Source: an uncultured bacterium
GTDB taxonomy: Bacteria; Actinomycetota; Coriobacteriia; Coriobacteriales; Atopobiaceae
Length of the DNA stretch: 64,000 bases
Direction of reading: 5' to 3'
Assembly (NCBI GenBank): GCA_905215465.1
Contig: CAJMPT010000007.1
Coordinates: forward strand, 1 to 64,000
Shown: piece after piece, positions 18,128 through 26,156 of the stretch
Layout: each line of letters starts with the position of its first letter
Numbering within the stretch: position 1 is the first letter of the stretch
Position numbers and translations under genes: made by a program
The notes under the pieces: model-generated
Databases searched by the model: none
Told to the model about the DNA's origin: nothing
Seen by the model: the letters and a program-made list of their open reading frames with translations, nothing else

Positions 18128-18170
18128 GGAGCCCGAACCCAATTCCATAACGGATTTGGGTTCGGGTCCC
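18128..18170 (+). terminator. Terminator hairpin of the aromatic operon
   Basis: CCCGAACCCAA pairs perfectly with TTGGGTTCGGG, extended by TCC/GGA, with a short ATAAC loop. It lies 35 bp after the aroQ stop. No long U-tract follows. It could also serve the convergent folate gene. Confidence 0.7.
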
Positions 18171-18292
18171 TGTCATATTGAGGAGAGCTCAACGGCAGAC
18201 AAGCTCTCTACCTGCGTCTTTGCAATTTGATTCAGAGAGATGCCCGCAAGCCGCAAACCCAAAACGCAGAGGTGAGGCACCCAGGGGGCGCG

Positions 18293-18937
18293 CTAGGCCT
18301 CAAGCGAGGTGGTGATGACGCCAGCCTCCGTCACCACAAAGTCCACGGCGATGTCGTTGGCATCATGGGGCAGCTCGGCGCAGCTCAGCTGCATGCTGCG
18401 GCAGAGGCCCAGCTTGTGGCCCGGATAGAAGGCCAGGAAGCGGTCGTAGTAGCCGCCACCGTAGCCAATCCGGCGGCCAGAGGTGTCAAACGTGAGGCCA
18501 GGCACCAGGCAGACCGACCCCAGCATCTCGGACGTCCCCAGGCAACGAGAAGAGCCGACCGGCTCGAGGATGCCATGCGCGCCAGGGGCAAGCTCGGAGA
18601 GGGCATGAATCTCGCAGAAGGCCATGGAGTGGGCCGCCTCGTCGCAGCGTGGGACGGCCACGCGCCGACCGGCGGAAAGAAGGCCGGAGATGACGCCCAG
18701 CGTATCCACCTCGGAGCCAAAAGAGACGTAAGCCAGAACCACGGGGGCGGCCTTGACCTCAGGCATCGTCATCAGCCGATCGGCTATACCGGCATCCGCC
18801 GCCTCGCGCACCAGGCGGGGAAGGCGGGCGCGGAAGGCCCGGTAGTGGGCCCTGAGCGATCCCTTGTCGGCATCGGTGCCGCACGAACTTGCCAAAGACC
18901 TCACCTGTCCCTGCCGAGAACATGCCGTCAAAACCAA
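18293..18937 (-). CDS. 5-formyltetrahydrofolate cyclo-ligase
   Basis: Converts 5-formyl-THF to 5,10-methenyl-THF with ATP. The 214-residue protein has the C-terminal signature VPGLTFDTSGRRIGYGGGYYDR and the basic N-terminal helix (RAHYRAFRARLPRL). The start is uncertain. The ATG at 18937 gives an N-terminus (MVLTACSRQGQ) unlike the family, and in-frame GTG (18904) or TTG codons further in would fit the usual length better. It is convergent with the aromatic operon and divergent from trpS. Confidence 0.9.
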   Translation of the reverse strand: MVLTACSRQGQVRSLASSCGTDADKGSLRAHYRAFRARLPRLVREAADAGIADRLMTMPEVKAAPVVLAYVSFGSEVDTLGVISGLLSAGRRVAVPRCDEAAHSMAFCEIHALSELAPGAHGILEPVGSSRCLGTSEMLGSVCLVPGLTFDTSGRRIGYGGGYYDRFLAFYPGHKLGLCRSMQLSCAELPHDANDIAVDFVVTEAGVITTSLEA

Positions 18938-19032
18938 ACCATTCTAGCAGCGAGCGGGCCGCCTGCGGGGGCGGGCCTTTTGCCGTAACATAGAGGCCTG
19001 CGAAAACCATCGCTCCCAACAAAGGAGAGAAC

Positions 19033-20082
19033 ATGCCTAACGAGGGAAGCTACGAGGCTGCGCTCGAGCGCAGCAACAAGGTCCACGAGGACCTCAAGGT
19101 CAACCCCGGCAAGTACACCATGCTCACGGGCGACCGCCCCACCGGGCGCCTCCACCTCGGCCACTACTTCGGCACGCTGGTCGACCGCGTCCGTCTTCAG
19201 GAGATGGGCGTCCACACCAACGTCATCATCGCCGACTACCAGGTGATCACCGACCGCGACACAACCAAGAACATCCAGGACAACGTCTTCAACATGGTCG
19301 TAGACTACCTCGCCTGCGGCATCGACCCTAAGAAGACCATGATCTTCACCCACTCGGCCGTGCCCGAGGAGAACCAGCTCATGCTGCCCTTCCTCTCGCT
19401 GGTCTCCGAGGCCGAGCTCGAGCGCAACCCCACGGTCAAGGCCGAGCAGGAGGCCTCCGGCCACGAGCTCACCGGCCTTCTCCTGACCTACCCGGTGCAC
19501 CAGGCCTGCGACATCCTGTTCTGCAAGGGCAACATCGTCCCCGTCGGTCGCGACCAGCTGCCCCACATCGAGGTCACCAACAAGATCGCCCGCCGCTTCA
19601 ACAAGCGCTACGGCAAGGTCTTCCCCGAGGTCACGGGCCTTCTGACCTCCACGCCGCTGCTGCCCGGCCTGGACGGCCGCAAGATGAGCAAGTCCTACGG
19701 CAACGCCATCTCCATCTCCATGACAGCCGAGGAGACGGCAAAGCTCATCAAGAAGGCAAAGACCGACTCCGAGCGCAACATCACCTTCGACCCCGAGAAC
19801 CGCCCCGAGGTCTCCGCACTTCTCACCACCGCCGGCATCTGCTCCGGCCGAGACCCCAAGGAACTTGCGGACGAGATCGGCATGGGCGGCGGCGGCCAGC
19901 TCAAGAAGGTGGTCACCGAGGCCGTCAACGGCCGCTTTGCGGAGATCCGAGAGCGCCGCGAGAAGATCCTGCAGGACCCGGACTACATCCGTGACGTCAT
20001 TGCAGACGGCAACCGCCGTGCCAACGCCATTGCCCACGAGACCCTCTGCGAGGTCCGCGAGGCCATGGGAATGACCTACTAG
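19033..20082 (+). CDS. trpS: Tryptophanyl-tRNA synthetase
   Basis: Charges tRNA-Trp. This class I synthetase has 349 residues, with the HIGH-type site written HLGHYFG near residue 40 (GDRPTGRLHLGHYFG) and the KMSKS loop intact (GLDGRKMSKSYGNAI). Length matches bacterial TrpRS. AAGGAGAG lies 5 nt before the ATG. The 95-bp upstream gap is too short for a T-box leader, and I see none. Confidence 0.96.
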   Translation: MPNEGSYEAALERSNKVHEDLKVNPGKYTMLTGDRPTGRLHLGHYFGTLVDRVRLQEMGVHTNVIIADYQVITDRDTTKNIQDNVFNMVVDYLACGIDPKKTMIFTHSAVPEENQLMLPFLSLVSEAELERNPTVKAEQEASGHELTGLLLTYPVHQACDILFCKGNIVPVGRDQLPHIEVTNKIARRFNKRYGKVFPEVTGLLTSTPLLPGLDGRKMSKSYGNAISISMTAEETAKLIKKAKTDSERNITFDPENRPEVSALLTTAGICSGRDPKELADEIGMGGGGQLKKVVTEAVNGRFAEIRERREKILQDPDYIRDVIADGNRRANAIAHETLCEVREAMGMTY

Positions 20083-20136
20083 GCCCCAACGGCGCCCCGC
20101 TTGCGCCAATGCCCAACCACGAAGAGAGGAGACGCC

Positions 20137-21147
20137 ATGTGGTGCCCCCACTGCGGAGCTGAACTCACCCAGAGGTTCGCGTACTGCCCCCACTGCGGAA
20201 AGTCGCTCGATGAGGCTCCCACGCCCGTCGAGAGTACCGAGACGGCTTCCAAGACCGAGCCCGCGCCCGAGGCGCAACCGGCCTCGGAGCCCGTGAGCGC
20301 GCCCGCGCCCGAGGCCACGCCCGAGACGCAGCCGGCTCCGGAGCCCGTGAGCGCGCCCGCGCCCGAGGCCACGCCCGTTGAGGCCCCGGCAGCCACCCCC
20401 GTGCCCGCACCGGCTCCCGCCCCTGCGCAGGCAACGCCCCCGAACCCCGAGGCCCGTGACGTCGAGGACCTCGTGAACGAGGAAAACGAGGAGCGCGCCG
20501 AGACGGGCGCCCCTCCCGTTCCCGGCGGCTCCTCTGAGAAGAGGGGCTCCCACGGCGGGGCCGTGGCCGCAGCCGTCGTCATCGGCGTGATTGCGGTGCT
20601 CTTCGTCGCCATCGTGGTCTTTGCCATGAAGGACGTCTTTGCGCCCAAGAAGACCCCGACCTGGGTGGGCACTGGCTCGGGAACGACCGTCAGCGAGCGT
20701 CCCACCAGCGGCAACTCCGGCAGCGGCAGCTCCGGCGGCACGTCCACGCCCAGCCACAGGCCCACGAGCGAAGACGACGCCACCGGCCGCTACTACGCCT
20801 TCTGGAAGTACGACGATGATGAGGTCTGGGGCTACATCTTCGACCTCTACGCCGACGGCACCGGCGAGTTCCACCTCTTCCTCTCCGAGGACGGGGACGA
20901 CTTCACCCGCGCCGAGGTGGACGGCGAGGACTACTCCGAGGGGCTGCGCTGGGAGCAGGATGGCTCCACGGTGGTCATGCTGAACCCCACGGGCGAGGAC
21001 ACCCTGCCCGATGCCCCCAACGGCTACGTGCTCACCGGCACCGAGGGAAGGCACGTGCTCTCTCCGAGCGACCCCACGACCTACCAGTACCCCGACGAGA
21101 TCCTCTACGAGGACTACGACGAGGCCGTGGCCAACATGTCTGACTAG
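20137..21147 (+). CDS. Zinc-ribbon membrane protein with Pro/Ala repeats
   Basis: Function not known. The ATG at 20137 (GAGGAG upstream) gives 336 residues. There is an N-terminal zinc ribbon (Cys3, Cys6, Cys17, Cys20). A Pro/Ala/Glu linker contains the repeated unit EPVSAPAPEATP, and there is one membrane segment (about 146-170). A Gly/Ser-rich spacer and an acidic outer domain of about 120 residues (RYYAFWKYDDDEVWGYIFD) follow. The plan, cytoplasmic ribbon and external acidic domain, parallels the protein at 5129-6115 without obvious sequence identity outside the ribbon. It may ride on the trpS transcript (54-bp gap). Confidence 0.78.
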   Translation: MWCPHCGAELTQRFAYCPHCGKSLDEAPTPVESTETASKTEPAPEAQPASEPVSAPAPEATPETQPAPEPVSAPAPEATPVEAPAATPVPAPAPAPAQATPPNPEARDVEDLVNEENEERAETGAPPVPGGSSEKRGSHGGAVAAAVVIGVIAVLFVAIVVFAMKDVFAPKKTPTWVGTGSGTTVSERPTSGNSGSGSSGGTSTPSHRPTSEDDATGRYYAFWKYDDDEVWGYIFDLYADGTGEFHLFLSEDGDDFTRAEVDGEDYSEGLRWEQDGSTVVMLNPTGEDTLPDAPNGYVLTGTEGRHVLSPSDPTTYQYPDEILYEDYDEAVANMSD

Positions 21148-21180
21148 GCCGCTCGGCCTTCCAAGGAGCCAAGCCTTAAG

Positions 21181-21220
21181 AGGAGGGGCCCGACACCGCA
21201 GATGGTGCCGGGCCCCTCCT
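21181..21220. terminator. Bidirectional terminator hairpin
   Basis: AGGAGGGGCCCG and CACC pair with GGTG and CGGGCCCCTCCT around a 6-nt loop, with one unpaired base. The hairpin lies between convergent genes, the zinc-ribbon protein and arcB, and can serve both. Confidence 0.75.
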
Positions 21221-21263
21221 GTGAACAAACACGTAAAGGCGAGAAGTGCCGCGTTCCCCCGGG

Positions 21264-22274
21264 CTACTCGGCCTCGGGCTCCTTCAGCGTCGCGTACATG
21301 ACGGCCTTGATGGAGTGCATGCGGTTCTCGGCCTCGTCAAAGACGCGGGAGCGCTCGGACTCAAAGACCTCGTCGGTGACCTCGAGCTCGGGCATGCCGA
21401 ACTTCTCGTAGACGTCCTCGCCGATGGTGGTGTTGCGGTCGTGGAAGCTGGGCAGGCAGTGCATGAAGATGGAGTCGTCGGCCGCCTTGGCCATGAGCTC
21501 GGCGTTGACCTGGTACTTGGAGAGGAGCTCGACGCGCTTGCCCCACAGGTCGCTGGACTCGCCCATGGAGACCCAGATGTCGGTGTAGATGACGGAGGCA
21601 CCGGCAGCGCCCTCGTCGACGTCCTCGGTCAGCGTGATGGTAGCTCCGGACTCCTTGGCGACCTCGCGGCACTGGGCCACAAGATCGTCGGAGGGCATCT
21701 GCTCCTTGGGGCCGCAGGCGCAGAAGTCCATGCCGAGCTTGGCACAGGCCACCATGAGGGAGTTGCCCACGTTGTTGCCGGCGTCGCCCATAAACGTGAG
21801 CTTGCGGCCGTGCAGGTCGCGACCGAACTCCTCCTGGATGGTCAGCATGTCGGCGATCATCTGCGTGGGGTGGAACTCGGTGGTGAGGCCGTTCCACACG
21901 GGCACGCCGGCGTTATTGGCCAGGGTCTCCACGATGCTCTGGGCAAAGCCGCGGTACTCGATGCCGTCGTACATGCGGCCGAGGACGCGGGCGGTGTCCT
22001 CGATGGACTCCTTCTTGCCCATCTGGGAGCTCTTGGGGTCGAGGTAGGTGACGCCCATGCCCAGGTCCATGGCGCCCACCTCAAAGGAGCAACGGGTACG
22101 CGTGGAGGTCTTCTCGAAAAGCAGGACGATGTTCTTGCCCTCGAGGTAGCGGTGCGGCTCGTGGTTGTGCTTCTTGGCCTTGAGGTCGGCGGAGAGGTCG
22201 ATGAGGTACTGGATCTCCTCGGGGGTGAAGTCGAGGAGCTTCAGGAAGTTCCTGCCGGAAAGGTTGGGTGCCAT
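21264..22274 (-). CDS. arcB: Ornithine carbamoyltransferase, catabolic type
   Basis: Here probably splits citrulline to ornithine and carbamoyl phosphate. The ATG at 22274 has AAGGAGG 5 nt upstream; the frame is open 32 codons further without support. The 336-residue protein has the carbamoyl-phosphate loop KTSTRTRCSFE, HPTQ, GDAGNNVGNSL and MHCLPSFHD. Length and position next to arcA favour the catabolic enzyme over ArgF, and no arginine biosynthesis gene is nearby. Carbamate kinase and the arginine/ornithine antiporter are not in the window. Confidence 0.93.
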   Translation of the reverse strand: MAPNLSGRNFLKLLDFTPEEIQYLIDLSADLKAKKHNHEPHRYLEGKNIVLLFEKTSTRTRCSFEVGAMDLGMGVTYLDPKSSQMGKKESIEDTARVLGRMYDGIEYRGFAQSIVETLANNAGVPVWNGLTTEFHPTQMIADMLTIQEEFGRDLHGRKLTFMGDAGNNVGNSLMVACAKLGMDFCACGPKEQMPSDDLVAQCREVAKESGATITLTEDVDEGAAGASVIYTDIWVSMGESSDLWGKRVELLSKYQVNAELMAKAADDSIFMHCLPSFHDRNTTIGEDVYEKFGMPELEVTDEVFESERSRVFDEAENRMHSIKAVMYATLKEPEAE

Positions 22275-22320
22275 GGTGCCTCCTTGGGGCGACGTGCGTG
22301 CAATGGGTCCGATTGTAGAC

Positions 22321-22351
22321 CCGGCCGCGGTCCCGGTGCGACCGCGGCCGG
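22321..22351 (-). terminator. Intercistronic hairpin between arcA and arcB
   Basis: CCGGCCGCGGTC pairs perfectly (12 bp) with GACCGCGGCCGG around a 7-nt loop, in the 122-bp gap between arcA and arcB. No U-tract follows on the minus strand. It may be a partial terminator or an mRNA-stability element that makes arcA and arcB levels differ. Confidence 0.55.
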
Positions 22352-22396
22352 AATGGAGTGCGCGGAGCAAAGCCTTGGCTAGGCGGCGAGAGGTGC

Positions 22397-23647
22397 CTAG
22401 AGGTCGTCTCGCCAGAAGGCCATGCTCATGCAGTGGGGGCCGCCACGTCCGCGCGAGAGCTCGGCGGAGGGCACCTCAAGAAGCGTCAGGCCCTCGCGGC
22501 ACAAGATGTCGTTGGTGACGGAGTTGCGCTGGTAGACCACGATGGTGCCGGGGCGCACGGCCAGGGTGTTGGAGCCGTCGTTCCACTGCTCGCGCGCGGA
22601 GGCGATGGCGTCGTCGCCGCCGCACTTGATGAGGCGCACGCCGTCCAGGCCCAGGGCGCGGGCGAGAATGGCGTCGAGCGTCTGGTCGAGCTGGCGGATG
22701 GAGACCTCGCCCTCGCGGGAGCCGCGGGTGAGCTCGAAGACCGTGAGCGTGCCCAGGATGGCCGGATGGACGGTGAAGGTGTCCACGTCGGCCTGGGTGA
22801 AGACCGTGTCAAGGTGCATGAAGGAGCGCTTGTGAGGCAGCGAGAAGGCGAGCACCCGCCTCACGCCAGAGTCGGACTCGGCCCAGAGAAGCCGCTTGGC
22901 CAGGGCGTCGATGCCGGCGGCCTGGGTGCGCTCGGAGATGCCGATGCCCACGCACTCGCCGGAGAGCACGAGGATGTCTCCGCCCTCGATGTGGTAGGGC
23001 TGGTCTGAGGCGTACCAGGAGGGAGTCCCCGCGTAGTCGGGGTGGTAGGCAAAGAGGAGGTCCCCGAAAATGGACTCGCGGCGGCGCGTGGCGCTCCACA
23101 TGCGGTTGTGAGAGACGCCCTGGCCGATGACCGAGAAGGTGTCGCGCGTGAAGTAGACGTTGGGGATGGGGTCGATGAGGAGCTCTCCCATGCGCCCGGC
23201 GGAGAGCGCCATGAGGTCCGCCAGCGAGGCGTGCGCAGACGGCGTGAGGTCGAGCTCGTCGACGCGGACGCCCTCGATGCACTTGTCCACGAGGGCGCGC
23301 GAAGTGGGCAGGGAGTCCAGGAGCTCGGCCACCGCAGAGCGCACGCCGGCGCCGTCGACGCCGGACTCGTCGAGCCAGCGCTCGGTGAAGGCGCGGCGGG
23401 CCTCCGGGTGCGCGTCGAGGGCCTCGGCCACGAGGTCCTCCAGGTAGACCACCTCGACGCCCTCGTCTCGCAGCATGGAGGCAAAGGCGTCGTGCTCCTG
23501 CTGGGCCACCTGCAGGAAGGGGATGTCGTCAAAGAGGAGCGGGCCCAGGCTGTCGGGCGAGAGGTTCAGAAGCTCCCCCGCGGGCCTGTGCAGCATGACG
23601 CGCCTGAGCTCACCGATCTCGGAATGGACGTGAAGGCCGCCGGCCAT
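22397..23647 (-). CDS. arcA: Arginine deiminase
   Basis: Hydrolyses arginine to citrulline and ammonia. The ATG at 23647 (MAGGLHVHSEIG) has AGGAGG 7 nt upstream, giving 416 residues. Catalytic features are NVYFTRDTF, the Glu/His pair in HIEGGD and FMHLDTVFT, and the nucleophile Cys406 in SRGRGGPHCMSMAF. The family usually reads GGPRCMSMP; His replaces Arg here. With arcB it forms the arginine deiminase route, which yields ATP and ammonia for acid defence in related anaerobes. Confidence 0.96.
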   Translation of the reverse strand: MAGGLHVHSEIGELRRVMLHRPAGELLNLSPDSLGPLLFDDIPFLQVAQQEHDAFASMLRDEGVEVVYLEDLVAEALDAHPEARRAFTERWLDESGVDGAGVRSAVAELLDSLPTSRALVDKCIEGVRVDELDLTPSAHASLADLMALSAGRMGELLIDPIPNVYFTRDTFSVIGQGVSHNRMWSATRRRESIFGDLLFAYHPDYAGTPSWYASDQPYHIEGGDILVLSGECVGIGISERTQAAGIDALAKRLLWAESDSGVRRVLAFSLPHKRSFMHLDTVFTQADVDTFTVHPAILGTLTVFELTRGSREGEVSIRQLDQTLDAILARALGLDGVRLIKCGGDDAIASAREQWNDGSNTLAVRPGTIVVYQRNSVTNDILCREGLTLLEVPSAELSRGRGGPHCMSMAFWRDDL

Positions 23648-23664
23648 CAGGTACCTCCTGACTC

Positions 23665-23686
23665 TGTGCAATGTCTTCTTTGCACA
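23665..23686 (-). promoter_or_regulatory. Candidate operator upstream of arcA
   Basis: TGTGCAA and TTGCACA form a perfect 7-bp inverted repeat with an 8-nt spacer, ending 18 nt before the arcA ATG. This position suits a repressor or activator site. The regulator is unknown; an ArgR or Crp/Fnr-type protein is conceivable but not shown. The divergent ppk starts 86 bp away. Confidence 0.5.
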
Positions 23687-23771
23687 ACCTTAACGCGACA
23701 AGGGCCAGGCACGTCTCGCCGCGCGCGTATCATCACAGAGAATAGGGACAGGCAGGCCGAAGGGGGCTCTC

Positions 23772-26153
23772 ATGGGCAGTGGCAAGAAGGCGGAGGCAAA
23801 GTCCTCCAAGAAGAGCAAGGCTCTGGAGCGTGCGGCTGCGGAGTTCGCTGACGTGGCCACCGAGACCGACGAGCTCGGGCACGTGCGCAAGCGCGACTAC
23901 TCCTACACGCAGAACCGCGAGCTCTCGTGGCTGATGTTTGACAACCGCGTGATGGACGAGGCCTTTGACCCCAAGGTGCCCCTCTTCGAGCGCCTGAAGT
24001 TCTGCGAGATCTTTGACTCCAACCTGGAGGAGTGGTTCATGATCCGCGTGGGAGGCCTCTCTGACCTCGCCACCCTCAAGAACCAACCCAAGGACAACAA
24101 GTCCCACAAGACGCCCGCAGGCCAGCTCGACGCCATCTTCGAGGCGCTGCCTGCCCTGGTGGAGCGCCATGCCGCGGGCTTTGCCCAGGTGGAGGCCGAG
24201 CTTCGCGAGAAAGGCCTCGTGCGCCTGGCCGAAGACGAGCTCTCCGAGGAGGACGTCTCCCATCTCTCCAAGTACTTCGAGGCGCACCTGGCGCCCATCA
24301 TCTCCCCCATGGTGGTGGACCCCCGTCACCCCTTCCCCAATCTGAGGAACGGCCGCCTCTACGTGGCCTGCGCCCTGGACGGCCTGCCCGAGCCAGACGC
24401 CCTGGGCATCATCGAGGTCCCGTCGAGCGAGCGGCGCGTGGTCGCGCTTTCCAGCGGCGCCCGCGCCTTCCGCTACGTGCTCCTGGAGGACATCCTCAGG
24501 CTCTTCCTCGGCCGGTGCTTTGGCGAGTACGCCCCCAGCCGCTCCTGCGTGCTGCGCGTCACCCGCAATGCCGACATCGACCCCGACGACGAGGGCGTGG
24601 AGGAAGAGGAGGACTACCGCCAGCACATGAAGAAGGTCCTCAAGATGCGCCAGCGCCTCCAGCCGGTGCGCCTTGAGGTGCAGGGCAGCCTTGACGAGAA
24701 GCTCGAGGTGGTCGTGCTGGGAGAGCTCGGACTTGAGCCGCGGCGCGCCTTCCACGTGGAGCGCCCACTTGACCTGGGCTACGTCTACGGGCTGGAGGCA
24801 AAGATCCCCGACTGGGCGCACGCCGAGTGCGTCTTTGCCCCCTTCGAGCCCCAGCCCTCTCCCATGGTCGACCTCTCGCGCCCCATGCGGGCCCAGGTGG
24901 AGGACCACGACATCCTTCTCACCTACCCGTACGAGTCCATGAGGCCGCTGCTGCGCCTTTTGCGCGAGGCCTCGGCGGACGACAACTGCATCCAGATCAA
25001 GATCACGCTCTACCGCGTGGCTAAGAGCAGCCACCTCTGCGAGAGCCTCATCGCCGCGGCGGAGGCCGGCAAGGACGTGACCGTCCTCATGGAGCTGCGC
25101 GCCCGCTTTGACGAGGCCAACAACATCGCTTGGGCCGAGCGCCTGGAAGACGCGGGCTGCACCGTCATCTACGGCTCGGAGGGCTTCAAATGCCACTCCA
25201 AGATCTGCCAGGTCACCTACCACGACCAGGCGGGCGTGCGGCGCATCACGTGCCTGGGCACGGGCAACTTCAACGAGAAGACCGCACGCCTCTACTCGGA
25301 CTTCATGCTGCTCACCGCAGACGAGGGCATCGCCGAGGACGGCAACACCTTCTTCCGTAACCTCTCGCTGGGAAACCTCCGCGGAACCTACCACCACCTG
25401 GGCGTGGCGCCCGCAAGCCTCAAGCCCCTGGTCATGCGCGGCATCGACCGTGAGATCGGCCGTGCCCGCGCGGGCGTGCCGGCCCGAATCTTCCTCAAGA
25501 TGAACTCCCTCACGGACCGAGACGTCATCGACAAGATCTCCGAGGCCTGCGAGTCGGGCGTCAAGGTGCGCCTGGTGGTGCGCGGCATCTGCTGCATCAA
25601 GGCCGACGTCCCCGGCAAGACCGACGGCCTGGTGGTGCGCCAGATCGTCGGTCGCTTCCTGGAGCACGCGCGCATCTACGCCTTTGGTGAGGAGGCCGAC
25701 ACCATCTACCTCTCCAGCGCAGACATGATGACCAGGAACACCGAGCGCCGCGTGGAGATAGCCTACCCCGTGACCGACCCCGCGTGCCGCCGCATCGTGC
25801 GCCACTTCATGGAGCTGCAGCTCGCGGACAACGTGAAGGCCCGCCAGCTCACGAGCAATGGCACCTGGGGACGCGTAGAGCGTGCCGAGGGCTCTCCCGA
25901 GGTCAACTGCCAGGAGGTCCTTCTCGCCGAGGCGTACGAGGCCGCGAGGGCGGCGGAGCGCCCCAGCTGTCCGTCCAAGGCGGCCGAGGCCGTCGAGGAG
26001 CCAAGCGTGCCCGCACTGGCAAGCGTGGAGAAGCCCGAGGTCCCCGACCCCACGGGTGCGCCCGTCAGCCATAATGGGGAGGGCGCGGGACGGGTGTCCC
26101 GTGCGTTCTCGCTCATCGGCGAGGGAATCAGAACGCTATTTGGCAGGAGCTAG
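23772..26153 (+). CDS. ppk: Polyphosphate kinase
   Basis: Reversibly polymerises the gamma phosphate of ATP into polyphosphate. The 793-residue PPK1 has all domains: a basic Lys/Ser tail, the N-domain (NRELSWLMFDNRVMDEA), the head domain, and C1/C2 phospholipase-D-like domains. Catalytic His lies in GFKCHSKICQV; LRARFDEANNIAWAERLE and GTGNFNEKTARLYSD are also clear. The last 80 residues are Ala/Pro/Glu-rich and extend past the usual end. The gene is divergent from arcA. The next gene begins 3 bp later. Confidence 0.96.
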   Translation: MGSGKKAEAKSSKKSKALERAAAEFADVATETDELGHVRKRDYSYTQNRELSWLMFDNRVMDEAFDPKVPLFERLKFCEIFDSNLEEWFMIRVGGLSDLATLKNQPKDNKSHKTPAGQLDAIFEALPALVERHAAGFAQVEAELREKGLVRLAEDELSEEDVSHLSKYFEAHLAPIISPMVVDPRHPFPNLRNGRLYVACALDGLPEPDALGIIEVPSSERRVVALSSGARAFRYVLLEDILRLFLGRCFGEYAPSRSCVLRVTRNADIDPDDEGVEEEEDYRQHMKKVLKMRQRLQPVRLEVQGSLDEKLEVVVLGELGLEPRRAFHVERPLDLGYVYGLEAKIPDWAHAECVFAPFEPQPSPMVDLSRPMRAQVEDHDILLTYPYESMRPLLRLLREASADDNCIQIKITLYRVAKSSHLCESLIAAAEAGKDVTVLMELRARFDEANNIAWAERLEDAGCTVIYGSEGFKCHSKICQVTYHDQAGVRRITCLGTGNFNEKTARLYSDFMLLTADEGIAEDGNTFFRNLSLGNLRGTYHHLGVAPASLKPLVMRGIDREIGRARAGVPARIFLKMNSLTDRDVIDKISEACESGVKVRLVVRGICCIKADVPGKTDGLVVRQIVGRFLEHARIYAFGEEADTIYLSSADMMTRNTERRVEIAYPVTDPACRRIVRHFMELQLADNVKARQLTSNGTWGRVERAEGSPEVNCQEVLLAEAYEAARAAERPSCPSKAAEAVEEPSVPALASVEKPEVPDPTGAPVSHNGEGAGRVSRAFSLIGEGIRTLFGRS

Positions 26154-26156
26154 GAC

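Noticed and set aside
18938..19032. T-box or other riboswitch before trpS
   Set aside because: The gap is 95 bp, too short for a T-box, and no specifier or antiterminator element is visible.
18928..21228. A 766-codon open frame on the minus strand
   Set aside because: It is the shadow of trpS and the zinc-ribbon gene; its sequence is low-complexity Gly/Leu/Val/Arg, and the opposite strand encodes a full TrpRS with KMSKS.
23733..26072. A 779-codon open frame on the minus strand
   Set aside because: It is exactly antisense to ppk, which has all catalytic motifs.
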